From Phycisphaeraceae bacterium D3-23 (GTDB lineage: Bacteria > Planctomycetota > Phycisphaerae > Phycisphaerales > Phycisphaeraceae): a stretch of DNA of 64,000 nucleotides. The stretch spans positions 1,116,001 to 1,180,000 of the forward strand of contig CP114179.1 in assembly GCA_039555135.1 (NCBI GenBank). The letters are read 5' to 3'. Within the stretch, counting starts at the first letter, position 1; every line of letters begins with the position of its first letter. Shown here one piece after another: positions 41,978 through 51,170 of the stretch. The position numbers and the translations under genes are program-made. Below the pieces are notes generated by a model. The model ran no database searches, was not told where the DNA came from, and worked only from the letters and a program-made list of their open reading frames with translations.

Positions 41978-43171
41978 TTACAACACATAATCCTCAATCG
42001 CGTGCCCGACTGCTTCGTTGTCGTTGCCTTCTTTGAGGATGACGTCTGCGGCGGCGCGGGCGTCGCCAAAGGCGTTGGCGACGGCGATGCCCTTGCCGGC
42101 CCAGCGCAGCATGCCCGCGTCGTTGGGCGCGTCCCCCATCGCGAAACACTTTTCCGCGGGGATGCCCAGCGACTTGGCGACCCAGGCGAGCGCGCGTTCC
42201 TTGCCGACGCTCTGGTGCGCGATCTGCATCACGTGCTCGTCGCTCTCCATAAATGCGGCCTGGCCCCGGAACTGCTCGGCGATGGCTTTGCGGACCTGCT
42301 TGAGCCGGTCGCCGGGCGCGAGGAACATGAGCTTGGTGATGTCGTGTTTGAGCGGGACCTCAAGCGAGCCAATATAGTCGGGCTTGAACTTCTTGGCGGT
42401 CTCGGTCTGGAGCGTCGGGTCGTCGTGGTCGGTGTAGCACTTGTCGAGGATCTCCATCGTGACGACGACCCCCGGATCAATCGCCCGGGCACATTCGACC
42501 ATCGCGCGGGCCAATGAAGACGCGAGCGGCTGGTGGACGAGGTGTTTGCCGTGGGCCCCGTTCCGGGGGCGGGGGTCGTGGATGAGTGCGCCGTTGTAGT
42601 TGATGAGCGGGGTGTCGAGGCCGAGTTCGAGGTAGATCTCGCGTGAGGAGCGTGGCGGGCGGGCGGTGGCGATGACGACTTTGACGCCGCGCTGGATCGC
42701 GCGTTTGATGGCGTTGACATCGAACATCGCGACCTTCTTGTCGGTGCGCATGAGCGTGCCGTCGAGGTCGAGCGCGATGAGATCGAACCTCGGCGGGCCG
42801 ACGGGGAGGACGGGCTTTGGCGCTTGCGGTTCGGGCTCGCGCTGCGCGGGCTTGCCCGTGGCGTAGTCGATGCCGGCCGCGACGCCGTAGGGGAAGACGC
42901 TGTCGGAGACGCCTTGGGTGGGCAGGTCGATGTGGAAGCGGGGGTCGATGCCGATCGGCGCGTCGGCGGGCACGGCCGAGGCAGAACCCTCGCCGGGGAA
43001 CAGGTCGTCGAGCGCGGCGAGGTCGTCGTCGTCATCGGCGGAGGCCTGCGTGCTGCCCGCGGCGGCGCCGGGCGTTTGCGCGGGGGCGGGCGTTTCGTCG
43101 GGCCAGTCGTCGAAATCGAAGTCGTCTTCGGGGCGGATTGTGGCTCTCCGTTTGGGTGCGCGGGATCGCAC
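41978..43171 (-). CDS. HAD-superfamily (Cof-type) phosphatase with disordered N-terminal extension
   Basis: Residues 128-397 are a Cof/IIB-type HAD hydrolase. Motif I is FDLIALDLDGTLMRTD, motif II IATARPPRS, motif III around KHDITKLMF, and motif IV FAMGDAPNDAGMLRWAGKG. Such enzymes dephosphorylate small sugar phosphates or FMN/PLP-like substrates; the substrate is not evident. The first 127 residues are an acidic, Ala/Pro-rich, low-complexity extension (DDFDFDDWPDETPAPA) with no recognised domain. A shorter protein starting nearer residue 120 is possible but no ATG is positioned well. It diverges from the amidohydrolase gene. Confidence 0.85.
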   Translation of the reverse strand: MRSRAPKRRATIRPEDDFDFDDWPDETPAPAQTPGAAAGSTQASADDDDDLAALDDLFPGEGSASAVPADAPIGIDPRFHIDLPTQGVSDSVFPYGVAAGIDYATGKPAQREPEPQAPKPVLPVGPPRFDLIALDLDGTLMRTDKKVAMFDVNAIKRAIQRGVKVVIATARPPRSSREIYLELGLDTPLINYNGALIHDPRPRNGAHGKHLVHQPLASSLARAMVECARAIDPGVVVTMEILDKCYTDHDDPTLQTETAKKFKPDYIGSLEVPLKHDITKLMFLAPGDRLKQVRKAIAEQFRGQAAFMESDEHVMQIAHQSVGKERALAWVAKSLGIPAEKCFAMGDAPNDAGMLRWAGKGIAVANAFGDARAAADVILKEGNDNEAVGHAIEDYVL

Positions 43172-43249
43172 ATGATAGCCGCGCTTGGGCCGGGCTTGGG
43201 CGGCGGGGCTACACTTGGGGGCCGACCCGCCGTGACCGGAGCTAGCCGT

Positions 43250-44362
43250 ATGCCGACGCCCTCTTCCGCCTCTTCCGCATCAACCGGTGTGACGCCCGCC
43301 TCGACCGCCGGGGCGCGCCCGGTCAGCGACGCCAACCGTCTTGGGCTCGACTACAAGCGCGAAGCCGGCGCGTTCGGCTACGCCGGGCCGATCACCGACA
43401 TCCACACGCACGTGTCGTCGCCCGAGTCGGCGCGGGTCTTCTTCGAGGCGGCGGACGACTACGGCATCGATCACGTCTGGACCATGACGGGGCTCGACAA
43501 CGCCCTGCGTAACACGGCCGAGCTCGAGCCCGCGCTGCGCGATCGGCTGCACTACATCGCCGTGCCCGACTACGCGAAGCGCGACGACCCCGGCACGTTT
43601 ACTACGCAGTGGCACCGCGACATCGAGTCGTTCTACGAGCTGGGCTCGCGCATCATGAAGCTCTGGGCCGCGCCGCGCGCCCGCGACTTCGCCGGCGACG
43701 ACCTGCTGCTCGACTCGCCCAACCGGCTTGAAGGGATCCGCCTCGCCTACGACGCCGGCTACCGCATCTTCATGACCCACGTCGGCGACCCCGACACCTG
43801 GTTCCAGACCGTGTACGCCGACGCGGCGCGCTACGGCACGAAGCCGCAGCAATTCGAGCCGCTCGCCAAACTCCTGGATCAGTACCACGACGTCACCTGG
43901 ATCGGCGCGCACATGGGCGGCAACCCCGAAGACCTGGACTGGCTCCACGGCTTCCTCGAGGCGCACCCGAACTATGTCGTCGACACCTCCGCGACCAAGT
44001 GGCAAATCCGTGAGCTGAGCAAGCACCCCAAACGGTTCGTTGAGTTTGTCGAGGCGAACCCCGGCCGGGTGCTCTTCGGCAGCGACATCGTCGCGAGCGC
44101 CGACAACTACCGCACCCCCGGCGACGGCGGGCCGGAGGCCGGGGGCGGCGGGTACGACCTCTATGCGTCGCGCTACTGGGCGCTGCGCACGGTGATCGAG
44201 ACGGGCTACCAGGGCTCCTCGCCAATCGTGGACCCGGACCTGTCGAAGGTCGATCCGTCTGTGGACCCGCTCGCCACGGCCGACTTGGCGGGGGCGTCGA
44301 TGCCGAAAACACTGCTGCAATCGCTGTACCACGGCAACGCGGCCGCAATACTCGGGCTGTAG
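43250..44362 (+). CDS. Metal-dependent amidohydrolase (Amidohydro_2 type)
   Basis: The 370-residue TIM-barrel protein starts at ATG 43250. Metal ligand motifs are ITDIHTHVSSPE (HxH on strand 1), FMTHVGDPDTW, WIGAHMGGNPEDLDWL (His on a later strand) and RVLFGSDIVAS (the final Asp). This set matches the PF04909 amidohydrolase/decarboxylase group. The carboxylated Lys is replaced in that group and is not needed. The substrate is unknown; these enzymes hydrolyse or decarboxylate cyclic and aromatic acids. It is transcribed away from the HAD gene and ahead of a secreted peptidase. Confidence 0.85.
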   Translation: MPTPSSASSASTGVTPASTAGARPVSDANRLGLDYKREAGAFGYAGPITDIHTHVSSPESARVFFEAADDYGIDHVWTMTGLDNALRNTAELEPALRDRLHYIAVPDYAKRDDPGTFTTQWHRDIESFYELGSRIMKLWAAPRARDFAGDDLLLDSPNRLEGIRLAYDAGYRIFMTHVGDPDTWFQTVYADAARYGTKPQQFEPLAKLLDQYHDVTWIGAHMGGNPEDLDWLHGFLEAHPNYVVDTSATKWQIRELSKHPKRFVEFVEANPGRVLFGSDIVASADNYRTPGDGGPEAGGGGYDLYASRYWALRTVIETGYQGSSPIVDPDLSKVDPSVDPLATADLAGASMPKTLLQSLYHGNAAAILGL

Positions 44363-44445
44363 CGGCGTCTTTATGCTTGAGTAGGCCTACCCCGCCCGAT
44401 ACAATTTGACGGCCCAGTCTCCAACATTTTTGCCGGGAAATCCAT

Positions 44446-45864
44446 ATGAATCGTCACTTTTTGAGCCTCCGTTCGGCTGGCCTGCACACGGCCCTGATTG
44501 CGGTGTGTGGCCTGGGCCTGGTCTTGGGTTCCCCGACACAGCCCACCGCGTTTGCACAGGACGCCGAGGCCGAGACGGCGACCGACCTGCCCGAGGGCCA
44601 CTTCGCGCCGACGCGCGAGGCGATGCCCTTCAACCTGGTCACGGCCGACGACACCCGCGTAGGCGGGAAGATCATGACGTACACCGCCGAGGCGATCCAC
44701 TACCTCGACCATGACGATGCGGAGCAGAGCGTCGCGTGGTCCGCGTTCAAGGCCCGCGATGTCGAGCGCTTCTACCCCCGGCTAATCGAGTCGGCGGACA
44801 TCGAGGGCTGGTACCGGCTGGTCGAACTCCTCGCCGGGCTGGACGAGGGCAAAGACCCGGCCGAGCGCGTGATGCGCCGTGTCGAACGCATGGACCCCGA
44901 GAACGAAGACCGCCACACCGAGATGCGATCTCTGATCGCCAGCGGCGGCCGCGCACCGGCGGCGGGCGACGGAGACGAAGAAGGCGATGGCGTTGAAGGT
45001 GAGGGCGTCAACGGCGACGGCCTGATCCAGCAGGACGACAACCCGCGTGCCTGGCCCGAGCTGACCGACGAGGAGCAGGCCGCAGCGACCGAGCGCCTTG
45101 AGACGAACATGAAGGACGCCCTCGAACAGATCCAGATGCCGATGGGGAACACGCAGACCGAACGCTTCATCGTCTTCACCGACCTGCCACGCAACGAGGC
45201 CCGCAACTGGGTCGGCGTGCTCGACCGGCTGTACGACCGGATGTGCGGCATCTTCGACCTCGACAGCGATGTCAACCTCTGGCAGGGCAAGTGCGTCTTC
45301 GTCCTGTTCAACGATGTACAGGACTACTACAAGTTCTCCGCACAGGTCTTCGGCTTCAACGCCCAGGGCTCGGGCGGGTACTGCTCGCTGCGTGACGGCG
45401 GCGACATCTACATCGTCATGTACAAACACCGCGACGAAGACTACCTCGCAACCGTCCTCGTCCACGAGGCGTCCCACGCCTTCCTCTTCCGCTACAAGAG
45501 CTCGTTCAACGTCCCCAACTGGCTACACGAGGGGCTGGCCGAGTACTTGGTCGAAGTCCTGCTGAACAACGGCAACGCCGAGGCCCGGCTTAGCGGCGCG
45601 CGGCGCTACGTCCAGCAGCGCGGCCGACTCGATAACTTCCTCTCCGCACGCAACATCATCGGCCCGCACTATGGCATCGCCTACGATATCACCGACCTGA
45701 TGATCGACGAAAACAAGCGCGGCTACGTCGATATGATCCAGGGCATCAAGGAAGGCATGAGCGTCGAGGAGGCCTTCGACGAACGCTACGGGGCCTCGCT
45801 CGAAACCGTCGTCCGGTACTACGGCCGAACTCGGCTGCGGATCGACAACCTGCCGATGAATTGA
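44446..45864 (+). CDS. Secreted gluzincin-type metallopeptidase (DUF1570-like)
   Basis: The 472-residue protein has a signal peptide (LIAVCGLGLVLGSPTQPTAFAQ). A first domain (30-200) holds a Glu/Gly-rich insertion. The peptidase domain has the zinc motif TVLVHEASHAFLFRYKSSF followed by VPNWLHEGLAEYLVE (third ligand Glu), the gluzincin pattern of DUF1570 proteins, which are abundant in planctomycetes. The substrate is unknown. A bidirectional terminator follows. Confidence 0.88.
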   Translation: MNRHFLSLRSAGLHTALIAVCGLGLVLGSPTQPTAFAQDAEAETATDLPEGHFAPTREAMPFNLVTADDTRVGGKIMTYTAEAIHYLDHDDAEQSVAWSAFKARDVERFYPRLIESADIEGWYRLVELLAGLDEGKDPAERVMRRVERMDPENEDRHTEMRSLIASGGRAPAAGDGDEEGDGVEGEGVNGDGLIQQDDNPRAWPELTDEEQAAATERLETNMKDALEQIQMPMGNTQTERFIVFTDLPRNEARNWVGVLDRLYDRMCGIFDLDSDVNLWQGKCVFVLFNDVQDYYKFSAQVFGFNAQGSGGYCSLRDGGDIYIVMYKHRDEDYLATVLVHEASHAFLFRYKSSFNVPNWLHEGLAEYLVEVLLNNGNAEARLSGARRYVQQRGRLDNFLSARNIIGPHYGIAYDITDLMIDENKRGYVDMIQGIKEGMSVEEAFDERYGASLETVVRYYGRTRLRIDNLPMN

Positions 45865-45890
45865 GCAGGCCATACCAGCCCACAACTCAC

Positions 45891-45922
45891 AAAAAACCGC
45901 CGCGTCTGGACGCGGCGGTTTT
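45891..45922. terminator. Bidirectional terminator between the peptidase gene and tpx
   Basis: CCGCCGCGT and ACGCGGCGG form a stem of nine pairs with a four-base CTGG loop. The stem is flanked by AAAAAA on the left and TTTT on the right, so it can terminate both converging genes. Confidence 0.88.
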
Positions 45923-45958
45923 GATAGGTTGAATGGGTTGAACCGGCGCAGGTTGCAC

Positions 45959-46477
45959 TTATGCCAGCGCCTTGGCCGCGTCGAGCGCCGCGTCGTAGTT
46001 GGGTTCGTGGGCGATCTCGGGGACGATCTCCTGGTAGACGATCTTGCCGGCCGGATCGACGACCATGACGCTGCGTGTGATAAGCGACTGCAGCGGGCCG
46101 TCGGCGATCTCGAGGCCGTAGGCCTTGCCGAACGCGCGATGCTTGAAGTCTGAGACACAAACCACGGCGTCGGAGTCGGTCGCGCCGCACCACCGCTTCA
46201 TCGCAAACGGCAGGTCGCAGGAGACCGTCAGCACGACAATGCCGCCCTCGCCTGCTTCTTTGTTAAACCGCTTGGTCTGCAGATCGCACGTGCCCGTATC
46301 GAGCGACGGCACGGTCGAGAGGATCACGGTCTTGCCCGCGTAGTCGGCGAGCGACACGTCGGCGAGGTCGAGCCCGGTGCCCGTGAAGCCCGGCGCGGCG
46401 TCGCCGACGCCGACGGCTTCGCCGGCAAGTTTAACGGGGTTGCCCTTGAGTGTGACGGTGTCGGTGCGTGAAGCCAT
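45959..46477 (-). CDS. tpx: Thiol peroxidase
   Basis: Tpx is a peroxiredoxin that reduces lipid and hydrogen peroxides with thioredoxin. The 172-residue protein starts at ATG 46477. It has the N-terminal VTLKGNPVKL hairpin, peroxidatic Cys in STVPSLDTGTCDLQTKRFN, resolving Cys in VSCDLPFAMKRWC, and VMVVDPAGKIVYQEIVPEI. A good ribosome-binding site (AAAGGAT) precedes the start. It is divergent from cysK, and the pairing of a thiol peroxidase with cysteine synthase is consistent with redox and sulfur linkage. Confidence 0.95.
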   Translation of the reverse strand: MASRTDTVTLKGNPVKLAGEAVGVGDAAPGFTGTGLDLADVSLADYAGKTVILSTVPSLDTGTCDLQTKRFNKEAGEGGIVVLTVSCDLPFAMKRWCGATDSDAVVCVSDFKHRAFGKAYGLEIADGPLQSLITRSVMVVDPAGKIVYQEIVPEIAHEPNYDAALDAAKALA

Positions 46478-46656
46478 AGGGAATATCCTTTGTTTCAGGG
46501 TGATTATTGAACGAACGTATCGCGCCGCATTGTAGGCGCACGGCCCGCACTGGCAACACGCGTTTGGCAGCATCCGCCTGCCCGCGTAACATTCGGGGTT
46601 GGGCGTGGGCGATGACAACCCCAGGCCGCGCGACGCACGAACCCAGGAGCCAACCC

Positions 46657-47613
46657 ATGACCACGACCGCCACCCTGCTGCACAACAAGGCCTACACCTG
46701 CATGACCGACACGGTCGGCAACACGCCGCTGGTGAAGCTCAACCGCGTCGTGCCCGACGGCGCGAACATCTACGTCAAGTGCGAGTTCTTCAACCCGATG
46801 GCCAGCGTCAAGGACCGGATCGGCCGGGCCATGATCGACCAGGCCGAGAAGGACGGGCTCATCAACAAGGACACCCACATCGTCGAGCCGACCTCGGGCA
46901 ACACGGGGATCGCGCTGGCGTTCATCTGCGCCGCGCGCGGCTACAAAGTCACTTTGACGATGCCCGAGTCGATGTCGCTCGAACGACGGGCGTTGCTGCG
47001 GGCGCTGGGCGCCGAGCTCGTACTCACCCCCGCGGCCGGGGGCATGAAAGACGCGATCGCCAAGGCCGCCGAGCTCGTCGCGGCGGGCGACAACGCCTGG
47101 ATGCCTCAGCAATTCGAGAACCCCGCGAACCCGCAGGCCCACTACGACACGACCGGCCCGGAGCTCTGGAACGACCTCGACGGCAAGGTCGATATCCTCG
47201 TCGCCGGCGTCGGCACGGGCGGCACCATCAGCGGCGCCGGCAAGTTCCTGAAAGAAAAAAACCCCAACGTCCAGCTCGTCGCCGTCGAGCCCGTCGACTC
47301 CCCCGTCATCTCCGGCGGCAGCCCGGGCCCGCACAAAATCCAGGGCATCGGCGCAGGATTCATCCCCAAAAACCTCAACACCGACATCGTCGATCACATC
47401 GAAACCGTCACCAACGACGAGGCCTTCAACTGGTCCCGCCGTGTTGCGCGTGAGGAAGCGCTCTTCGGCGGTATCTCGACCGGTGCCAATATCTGCGCCG
47501 CCTGCAACATCGCGAGCAAGCCCGAGAACGCCGGGAAAAACATCGTCACCATCGGCTGCTCGTTCGGCGAACGCTACCTCTCAACCCCGATGTTCGCGGA
47601 CCTGCAGGGGTAA
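46657..47613 (+). CDS. cysK: Cysteine synthase
   Basis: This PLP enzyme makes cysteine from O-acetylserine and sulfide. The 318-residue protein starts at ATG 46657 after AGGAGC. It has [13 protein letters not shown], the PLP lysine in [16 protein letters not shown], the substrate loop [15 protein letters not shown], the phosphate cup [18 protein letters not shown] and [27 protein letters not shown] and [14 protein letters not shown] are typical of CysK. A CysM-like preference cannot be ruled out. A terminator follows. Confidence 0.95.
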   Translation: MTTTATLLHNKAYTCMTDTVGNTPLVKLNRVVPDGANIYVKCEFFNPMASVKDRIGRAMIDQAEKDGLINKDTHIVEPTSGNTGIALAFICAARGYKVTLTMPESMSLERRALLRALGAELVLTPAAGGMKDAIAKAAELVAAGDNAWMPQQFENPANPQAHYDTTGPELWNDLDGKVDILVAGVGTGGTISGAGKFLKEKNPNVQLVAVEPVDSPVISGGSPGPHKIQGIGAGFIPKNLNTDIVDHIETVTNDEAFNWSRRVAREEALFGGISTGANICAACNIASKPENAGKNIVTIGCSFGERYLSTPMFADLQG

Positions 47614-47655
47614 TCGCTTCGCAACCGCAAGCGGTGAGACACAACCCAGGAATAC

Positions 47656-47695
47656 ACCCAAAGCCCACGCCGTCACGGCGTGGGCTTCTTGGGTT
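47656..47695 (+). terminator. Rho-independent terminator of cysK
   Basis: AAGCCCACGCCG (47661-47672), TCA, CGGCGTGGGCTT (47676-47687) form a perfect 12-bp stem. An outer ACCCA/TGGGT pair extends it, and the T-run is weak (CTTGGGTTT). Confidence 0.8.
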
Positions 47696-47744
47696 TCATA
47701 CCTCTGCACAGCGGGGGCGTGATCTCGGGCGTAGGTCGCACGCC

Positions 47745-48110
47745 TCAGGCCAGCTTCGCGAGCACCTTCGCCGCCGCCTCGACGACCTTCTCGATCTGCC
47801 CAATGGCGTCGACCACCTTCTCGCCGATCTCTTTGGACCGACGAATGCTCTCCAGCGATTTCTGTAGTTCCGTATTGGCCTCGTGCATCGCCTTGAGCTC
47901 GGCCTTCACGCCCTTCGACCAGGATTTCATGAGTGACGCCAAGACCTCATCGACCTTCTGGTAGACACCAATATTCGCGGCACGAACCGCCTCGGCCTGC
48001 GCATTTTCCTTACGCAGGTACAGAGAAAACTCCAGCTTGTCCGCCTTGCGTGCGGTGGTCATCAGCTCGTCATACACCTTGTAACGCGGGTCGTCCGTGA
48101 TCGTCGGCAT
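47745..48110 (-). CDS. Small all-helical protein, function unknown
   Basis: The 121-residue protein starts at ATG 48110 (MPTITDDPRYKVYDELM). It is predicted to be a long helical bundle or coiled coil throughout. One run is ADKLEFSLYLRKENAQAEAV, another is KSLESIRRSKEIGEKVVDAI, ending VVEAAAKVLAKLA. There is no signal peptide and no membrane segment. It lies 109 bases downstream of, and on the same strand as, the helical lipoprotein gene. The pair looks like a two-component module, one part exported and lipid-anchored and one part cytosolic. No family is recognised. Confidence 0.75.
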   Translation of the reverse strand: MPTITDDPRYKVYDELMTTARKADKLEFSLYLRKENAQAEAVRAANIGVYQKVDEVLASLMKSWSKGVKAELKAMHEANTELQKSLESIRRSKEIGEKVVDAIGQIEKVVEAAAKVLAKLA

Positions 48111-48219
48111 GAAATGGCTCCGTTGCGAAAGAATGATAAAGGGGCAGCAAGACGCGCAAACACCATCAGCGTGCGGGTCGAACAAGTGGGGAACACCCAG
48201 CCGTTCGCCCAAGACGCCC

Positions 48220-49299
48220 TTACGGCGACTCGGGCTCAGCGGCCGCGGCGTCCTCCAACCGCTGAGCCAGCTTCTGGAGATCGCGGCCGCGTTCGACGAG
48301 TTGTCGCACAGAGCCGAGATCGAACTGCGGGTCCTCCACGCTCTGCGCCAGCCCGGCGTGGGCGGCGGGGAGCTCGCCATACGCTGTGTAAAGCGTTTCC
48401 AGCGAAGCCAGCAAAACAATGTAACGCTCGTTCAGCGCGAGAACCTCCTCAAGCTTCGGGATCGGGTTGGATGACTGAGCCAGAGCAACCACCATCTCCC
48501 GGCTGCGTTCGCCGTACTCGCGATGGAGCTGCAACGCAGCGATCTGCATCGCAAGCTGGCCATAGGCCGCGAACTGCTCCACCATGAGGGCATTGGCTTG
48601 CAGTGCCTTGCGCAGCTCCTTGCGCTGCCTCCGGGTGAGATACTGATGAAACAGCTCGGTCGCGGCGGTCGAGAAAATGGCCTGCTCACGCTCGCCAAAA
48701 CGCTCGCGCAACTGCATCATCAGAATTTGCGACTCCGGGTTCTCGCCGCCCAGCGTCCCAAGCGCCCCTAGCGCTTCGGACAGATTCCCATTAAGACGCT
48801 GCGCCAGCGCATCGTATTCCGCCTGGGTCAGGCCGGCGGTCGAGAGGAGATGAAGCCCTTGAGCGTACTCAATCAGCATGTTATTAAACTCGCCAACCGC
48901 GATCCGAAACGCCCGGCTGGTCGTGAACAAGGGCTGCTCCCCGGCGGTCCAGCCGAACGGAGTATTCACGCGGTCGCGCTCCAGAAGCAGCTGGTCGGCC
49001 AACAACGCGGCCTGCATCGGCTCCGCCTCACCCGCAACGGCCTCACGCAGCGACGTACGGAAGCGCTCGACCGCCCACTGCTCATTGTTCGCAACCACCG
49101 CGTCGGCCCCCTGATCGATCTGCCGAGCCGCCTGGGCAAACTGCTCAAAAGATTTGGCCTCGATACTGGCACAGCCCCCCAGTACCAGAAAAACCAAAAT
49201 GATGAGGCCTAGCTTCATCTCCACAGCCAAAGCAGGCCGTGCAACTACGGCAGCGTGCGATCGCAAAAACCTGAGGGATCGCAATGAAAGAAGGCTCAT
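48220..49299 (-). CDS. All-helical lipoprotein, function unknown
   Basis: The 359-residue product starts at ATG 49299, chosen because AGGAG lies nine bases upstream; ATG 49218 (MKLGLIILVFLVLGGCAS) would give a standard lipoprotein N-terminus. The lipobox is LGGC. The mature part is almost wholly helical (FEQFAQAARQIDQGADAVVA, RQRKELRKALQANALMVEQF, ASLETLYTAYGELPAAHAGL), with no Cys pairs or beta-rich segments. It resembles helical-bundle lipoproteins of unknown role. It precedes the small helical protein gene and has a promoter-like upstream sequence. Confidence 0.78.
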   Translation of the reverse strand: MSLLSLRSLRFLRSHAAVVARPALAVEMKLGLIILVFLVLGGCASIEAKSFEQFAQAARQIDQGADAVVANNEQWAVERFRTSLREAVAGEAEPMQAALLADQLLLERDRVNTPFGWTAGEQPLFTTSRAFRIAVGEFNNMLIEYAQGLHLLSTAGLTQAEYDALAQRLNGNLSEALGALGTLGGENPESQILMMQLRERFGEREQAIFSTAATELFHQYLTRRQRKELRKALQANALMVEQFAAYGQLAMQIAALQLHREYGERSREMVVALAQSSNPIPKLEEVLALNERYIVLLASLETLYTAYGELPAAHAGLAQSVEDPQFDLGSVRQLVERGRDLQKLAQRLEDAAAAEPESP

Positions 49300-49405
49300 T
49301 GTGTTTGCTCCTGAGACTTGGTGAAATGAACGATGTGTATGGATCCGATTGACCTTACAACCCTCACCGTCTCCACAAGCCCGATGATTTCTGAGAACCG
49401 GATTC

Positions 49406-49434
49406 CTTGTAATCGACATGGCAACTAGAGTCAA
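49406..49434 (-). promoter_or_regulatory. Sigma-70-like promoter for the helical lipoprotein module
   Basis: On the minus strand TTGACT (49434-49429), 17 bases, then TACAAG (49411-49406). The -35 box and spacing are good and the -10 box is weaker. Transcription should begin near 49399, about 100 bases before the ATG at 49299. The remainder of the gap up to the sulfatase end at 49609 holds no gene that I can support and is AT-richer than average. Confidence 0.55.
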
Positions 49435-49608
49435 GCATTTTTAGTATTTTCGACATCGCTGCTTGGCCGTGCAAAAGATGTGGCATCCGAGAGCTAACGG
49501 CTTTGCGCAACATAGCCCCCGATACTGGGCCGCACTACAACAAAGTCGATCATTCCGTTGAGCATGCACCTGCGAGCGGATCGCATGGATGCCGACGGCT
49601 ATTCGCCT

Positions 49609-51099
49609 TTACTCGGGCTGGTCCCACAGCCGGTACGGGTCGTCCAGCCGGTCCATCTCGGAACGCAGCAACGCCTCAAGCTCCGCGCGCTTGGCCGCGT
49701 AGCGCGGGTCGTCGGCGAGGTTGACCTGGTGCGCCTCGGGTGTATTGCCGGTCAGCGCGACTACGGCCGGGTCGTGGTGCTCGATCAACAGCTCGTCGGG
49801 GTTGTCCGCGAGGTTGAAGAGCTGCGTCTCGCGGACTTCGCCGTCGAGCACGTCGTATTTGATGAGCTTCCAGTCGCCCAGGCGGACGCAGCGCATGCCC
49901 GGCTTGGTCCCGCCGGAGTAGACGCCGTAGAGCACGTCGCGGATCGACCCTGCTTCACCGCGCGCAACCGGCGCAAAGCTCGTGCCTTCAACGGTGTCGG
50001 GCGCATCGACCCCGGCGAAGTCGCAGATCGTCGGCAGGATATCGAGCAGGTACGTGTCCCCGGGCGCTCTACTTCCGGGGGCGATGCCCGGGCCGGCGAG
50101 GATCATCGGGACGCGCCAGGTGTGTTCGTAGAGGTTCTGCTTGCCGGTTAGTCCGTGTCGGCCGACCGACATGCCGTGGTCGGCGGTGAATAGGATGTAG
50201 GTGTTGTCGAGCTCGCCCATCGCGTCGAGCTGCTGCAGCACGCGGCCGATCTGTCGGTCGATGTTTTCGATACAGGCGTACTCCCGTCCGATCTCGTTGC
50301 GGATCGTCGCCTCCGTGCGGGAGCGCATGACGCCGCGGACGTTGACCTCGTCGCGGAGGTTGGGGTGGCCGTGATGGAACGGGTGTTCGGGGAGGTAGTT
50401 GGCGGGCAGCGGCGGCGCGTCCGGGTTGACTTCGGTGGGCGGCTGATTGGCGTTATACGCGCCGTAGTGTTCGAGCAGGTCGGGGAGCCCGTCGCGGACG
50501 TCGTGGGGGTGGGAGAAGCCGAGGTACATGAGCAGCGGGCGTTCTTCGTCCTGCTCGGCCATCGCTTCAAGGAATTCGACCGCGCGGTCGCCGTGCCATT
50601 GGCTGCCGGTCTCGGCCGTGCCGCCGCGGCGGGTCATGTCGTGGCGGTGGGTGAACTGTGCGTTGGCGGCTTCGTAGCTGTTGCCGCGCTTGCAGGTGCG
50701 GAAGGTGACGTAGCCCGCGCGGTTGAACACCGCCGCCATTGTCTGCTCGGCCAGGTCCGGCGGGACGAGTTCCGCGTTGCCATTGTTCGGGTTGCCCCGG
50801 CCCGGGATGTGCCAGACCGTCCGGCCCGACATGATCATGTGCCGCGACGGCGTACACACCGCGCCCGACCACGCCCCCATGTGGTACGCCCGGTCGAGCA
50901 CCATCCCGCCCGCGGCAAGCGCATCGAGGTTCGGCGTCCGGCAGACCGTGTTGCCGTAGCTGCTCAAAGTGAACGGCGACTGGTCATCGGTGACGATGAC
51001 GAGGATGTTGGGGCGATCGGGCTGCGCCAAAGCCAGCGTCGGCTTCGTGACCGCGATAAACAGCAGCACGCAAAACAGCAAGCGGGTGAAACATCGCAA
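49609..51099 (-). CDS. Secreted sulfatase
   Basis: The 496-residue formylglycine-dependent sulfatase has a signal peptide (LLFCVLLFIAVTKPTLALAQ). I place the start at TTG 51099 because AAGGAGA lies seven bases before it; GTG 51123 is in frame. Key motifs are ILVIVTDDQSPFTLSSYGN, the modified site AVCTPSRHMIMSGRT, MYLGFSHPHDVRDGLPDLL, and the metal motif YILFTADHGMSVGRHGLTGK. It resembles the N-sulfoglucosamine/heparan-type sulfatases in layout. A second, Tat-type sulfatase lies directly upstream on the same strand. Confidence 0.92.
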   Translation of the reverse strand: MRCFTRLLFCVLLFIAVTKPTLALAQPDRPNILVIVTDDQSPFTLSSYGNTVCRTPNLDALAAGGMVLDRAYHMGAWSGAVCTPSRHMIMSGRTVWHIPGRGNPNNGNAELVPPDLAEQTMAAVFNRAGYVTFRTCKRGNSYEAANAQFTHRHDMTRRGGTAETGSQWHGDRAVEFLEAMAEQDEERPLLMYLGFSHPHDVRDGLPDLLEHYGAYNANQPPTEVNPDAPPLPANYLPEHPFHHGHPNLRDEVNVRGVMRSRTEATIRNEIGREYACIENIDRQIGRVLQQLDAMGELDNTYILFTADHGMSVGRHGLTGKQNLYEHTWRVPMILAGPGIAPGSRAPGDTYLLDILPTICDFAGVDAPDTVEGTSFAPVARGEAGSIRDVLYGVYSGGTKPGMRCVRLGDWKLIKYDVLDGEVRETQLFNLADNPDELLIEHHDPAVVALTGNTPEAHQVNLADDPRYAAKRAELEALLRSEMDRLDDPYRLWDQPE

Positions 51100-51170
51100 A
51101 ACAAATCTCCTTCGCAAGGACACCTAAAACGAAAGCGACGCACAATATTCACGCTGCGTTACTTTCGTCG

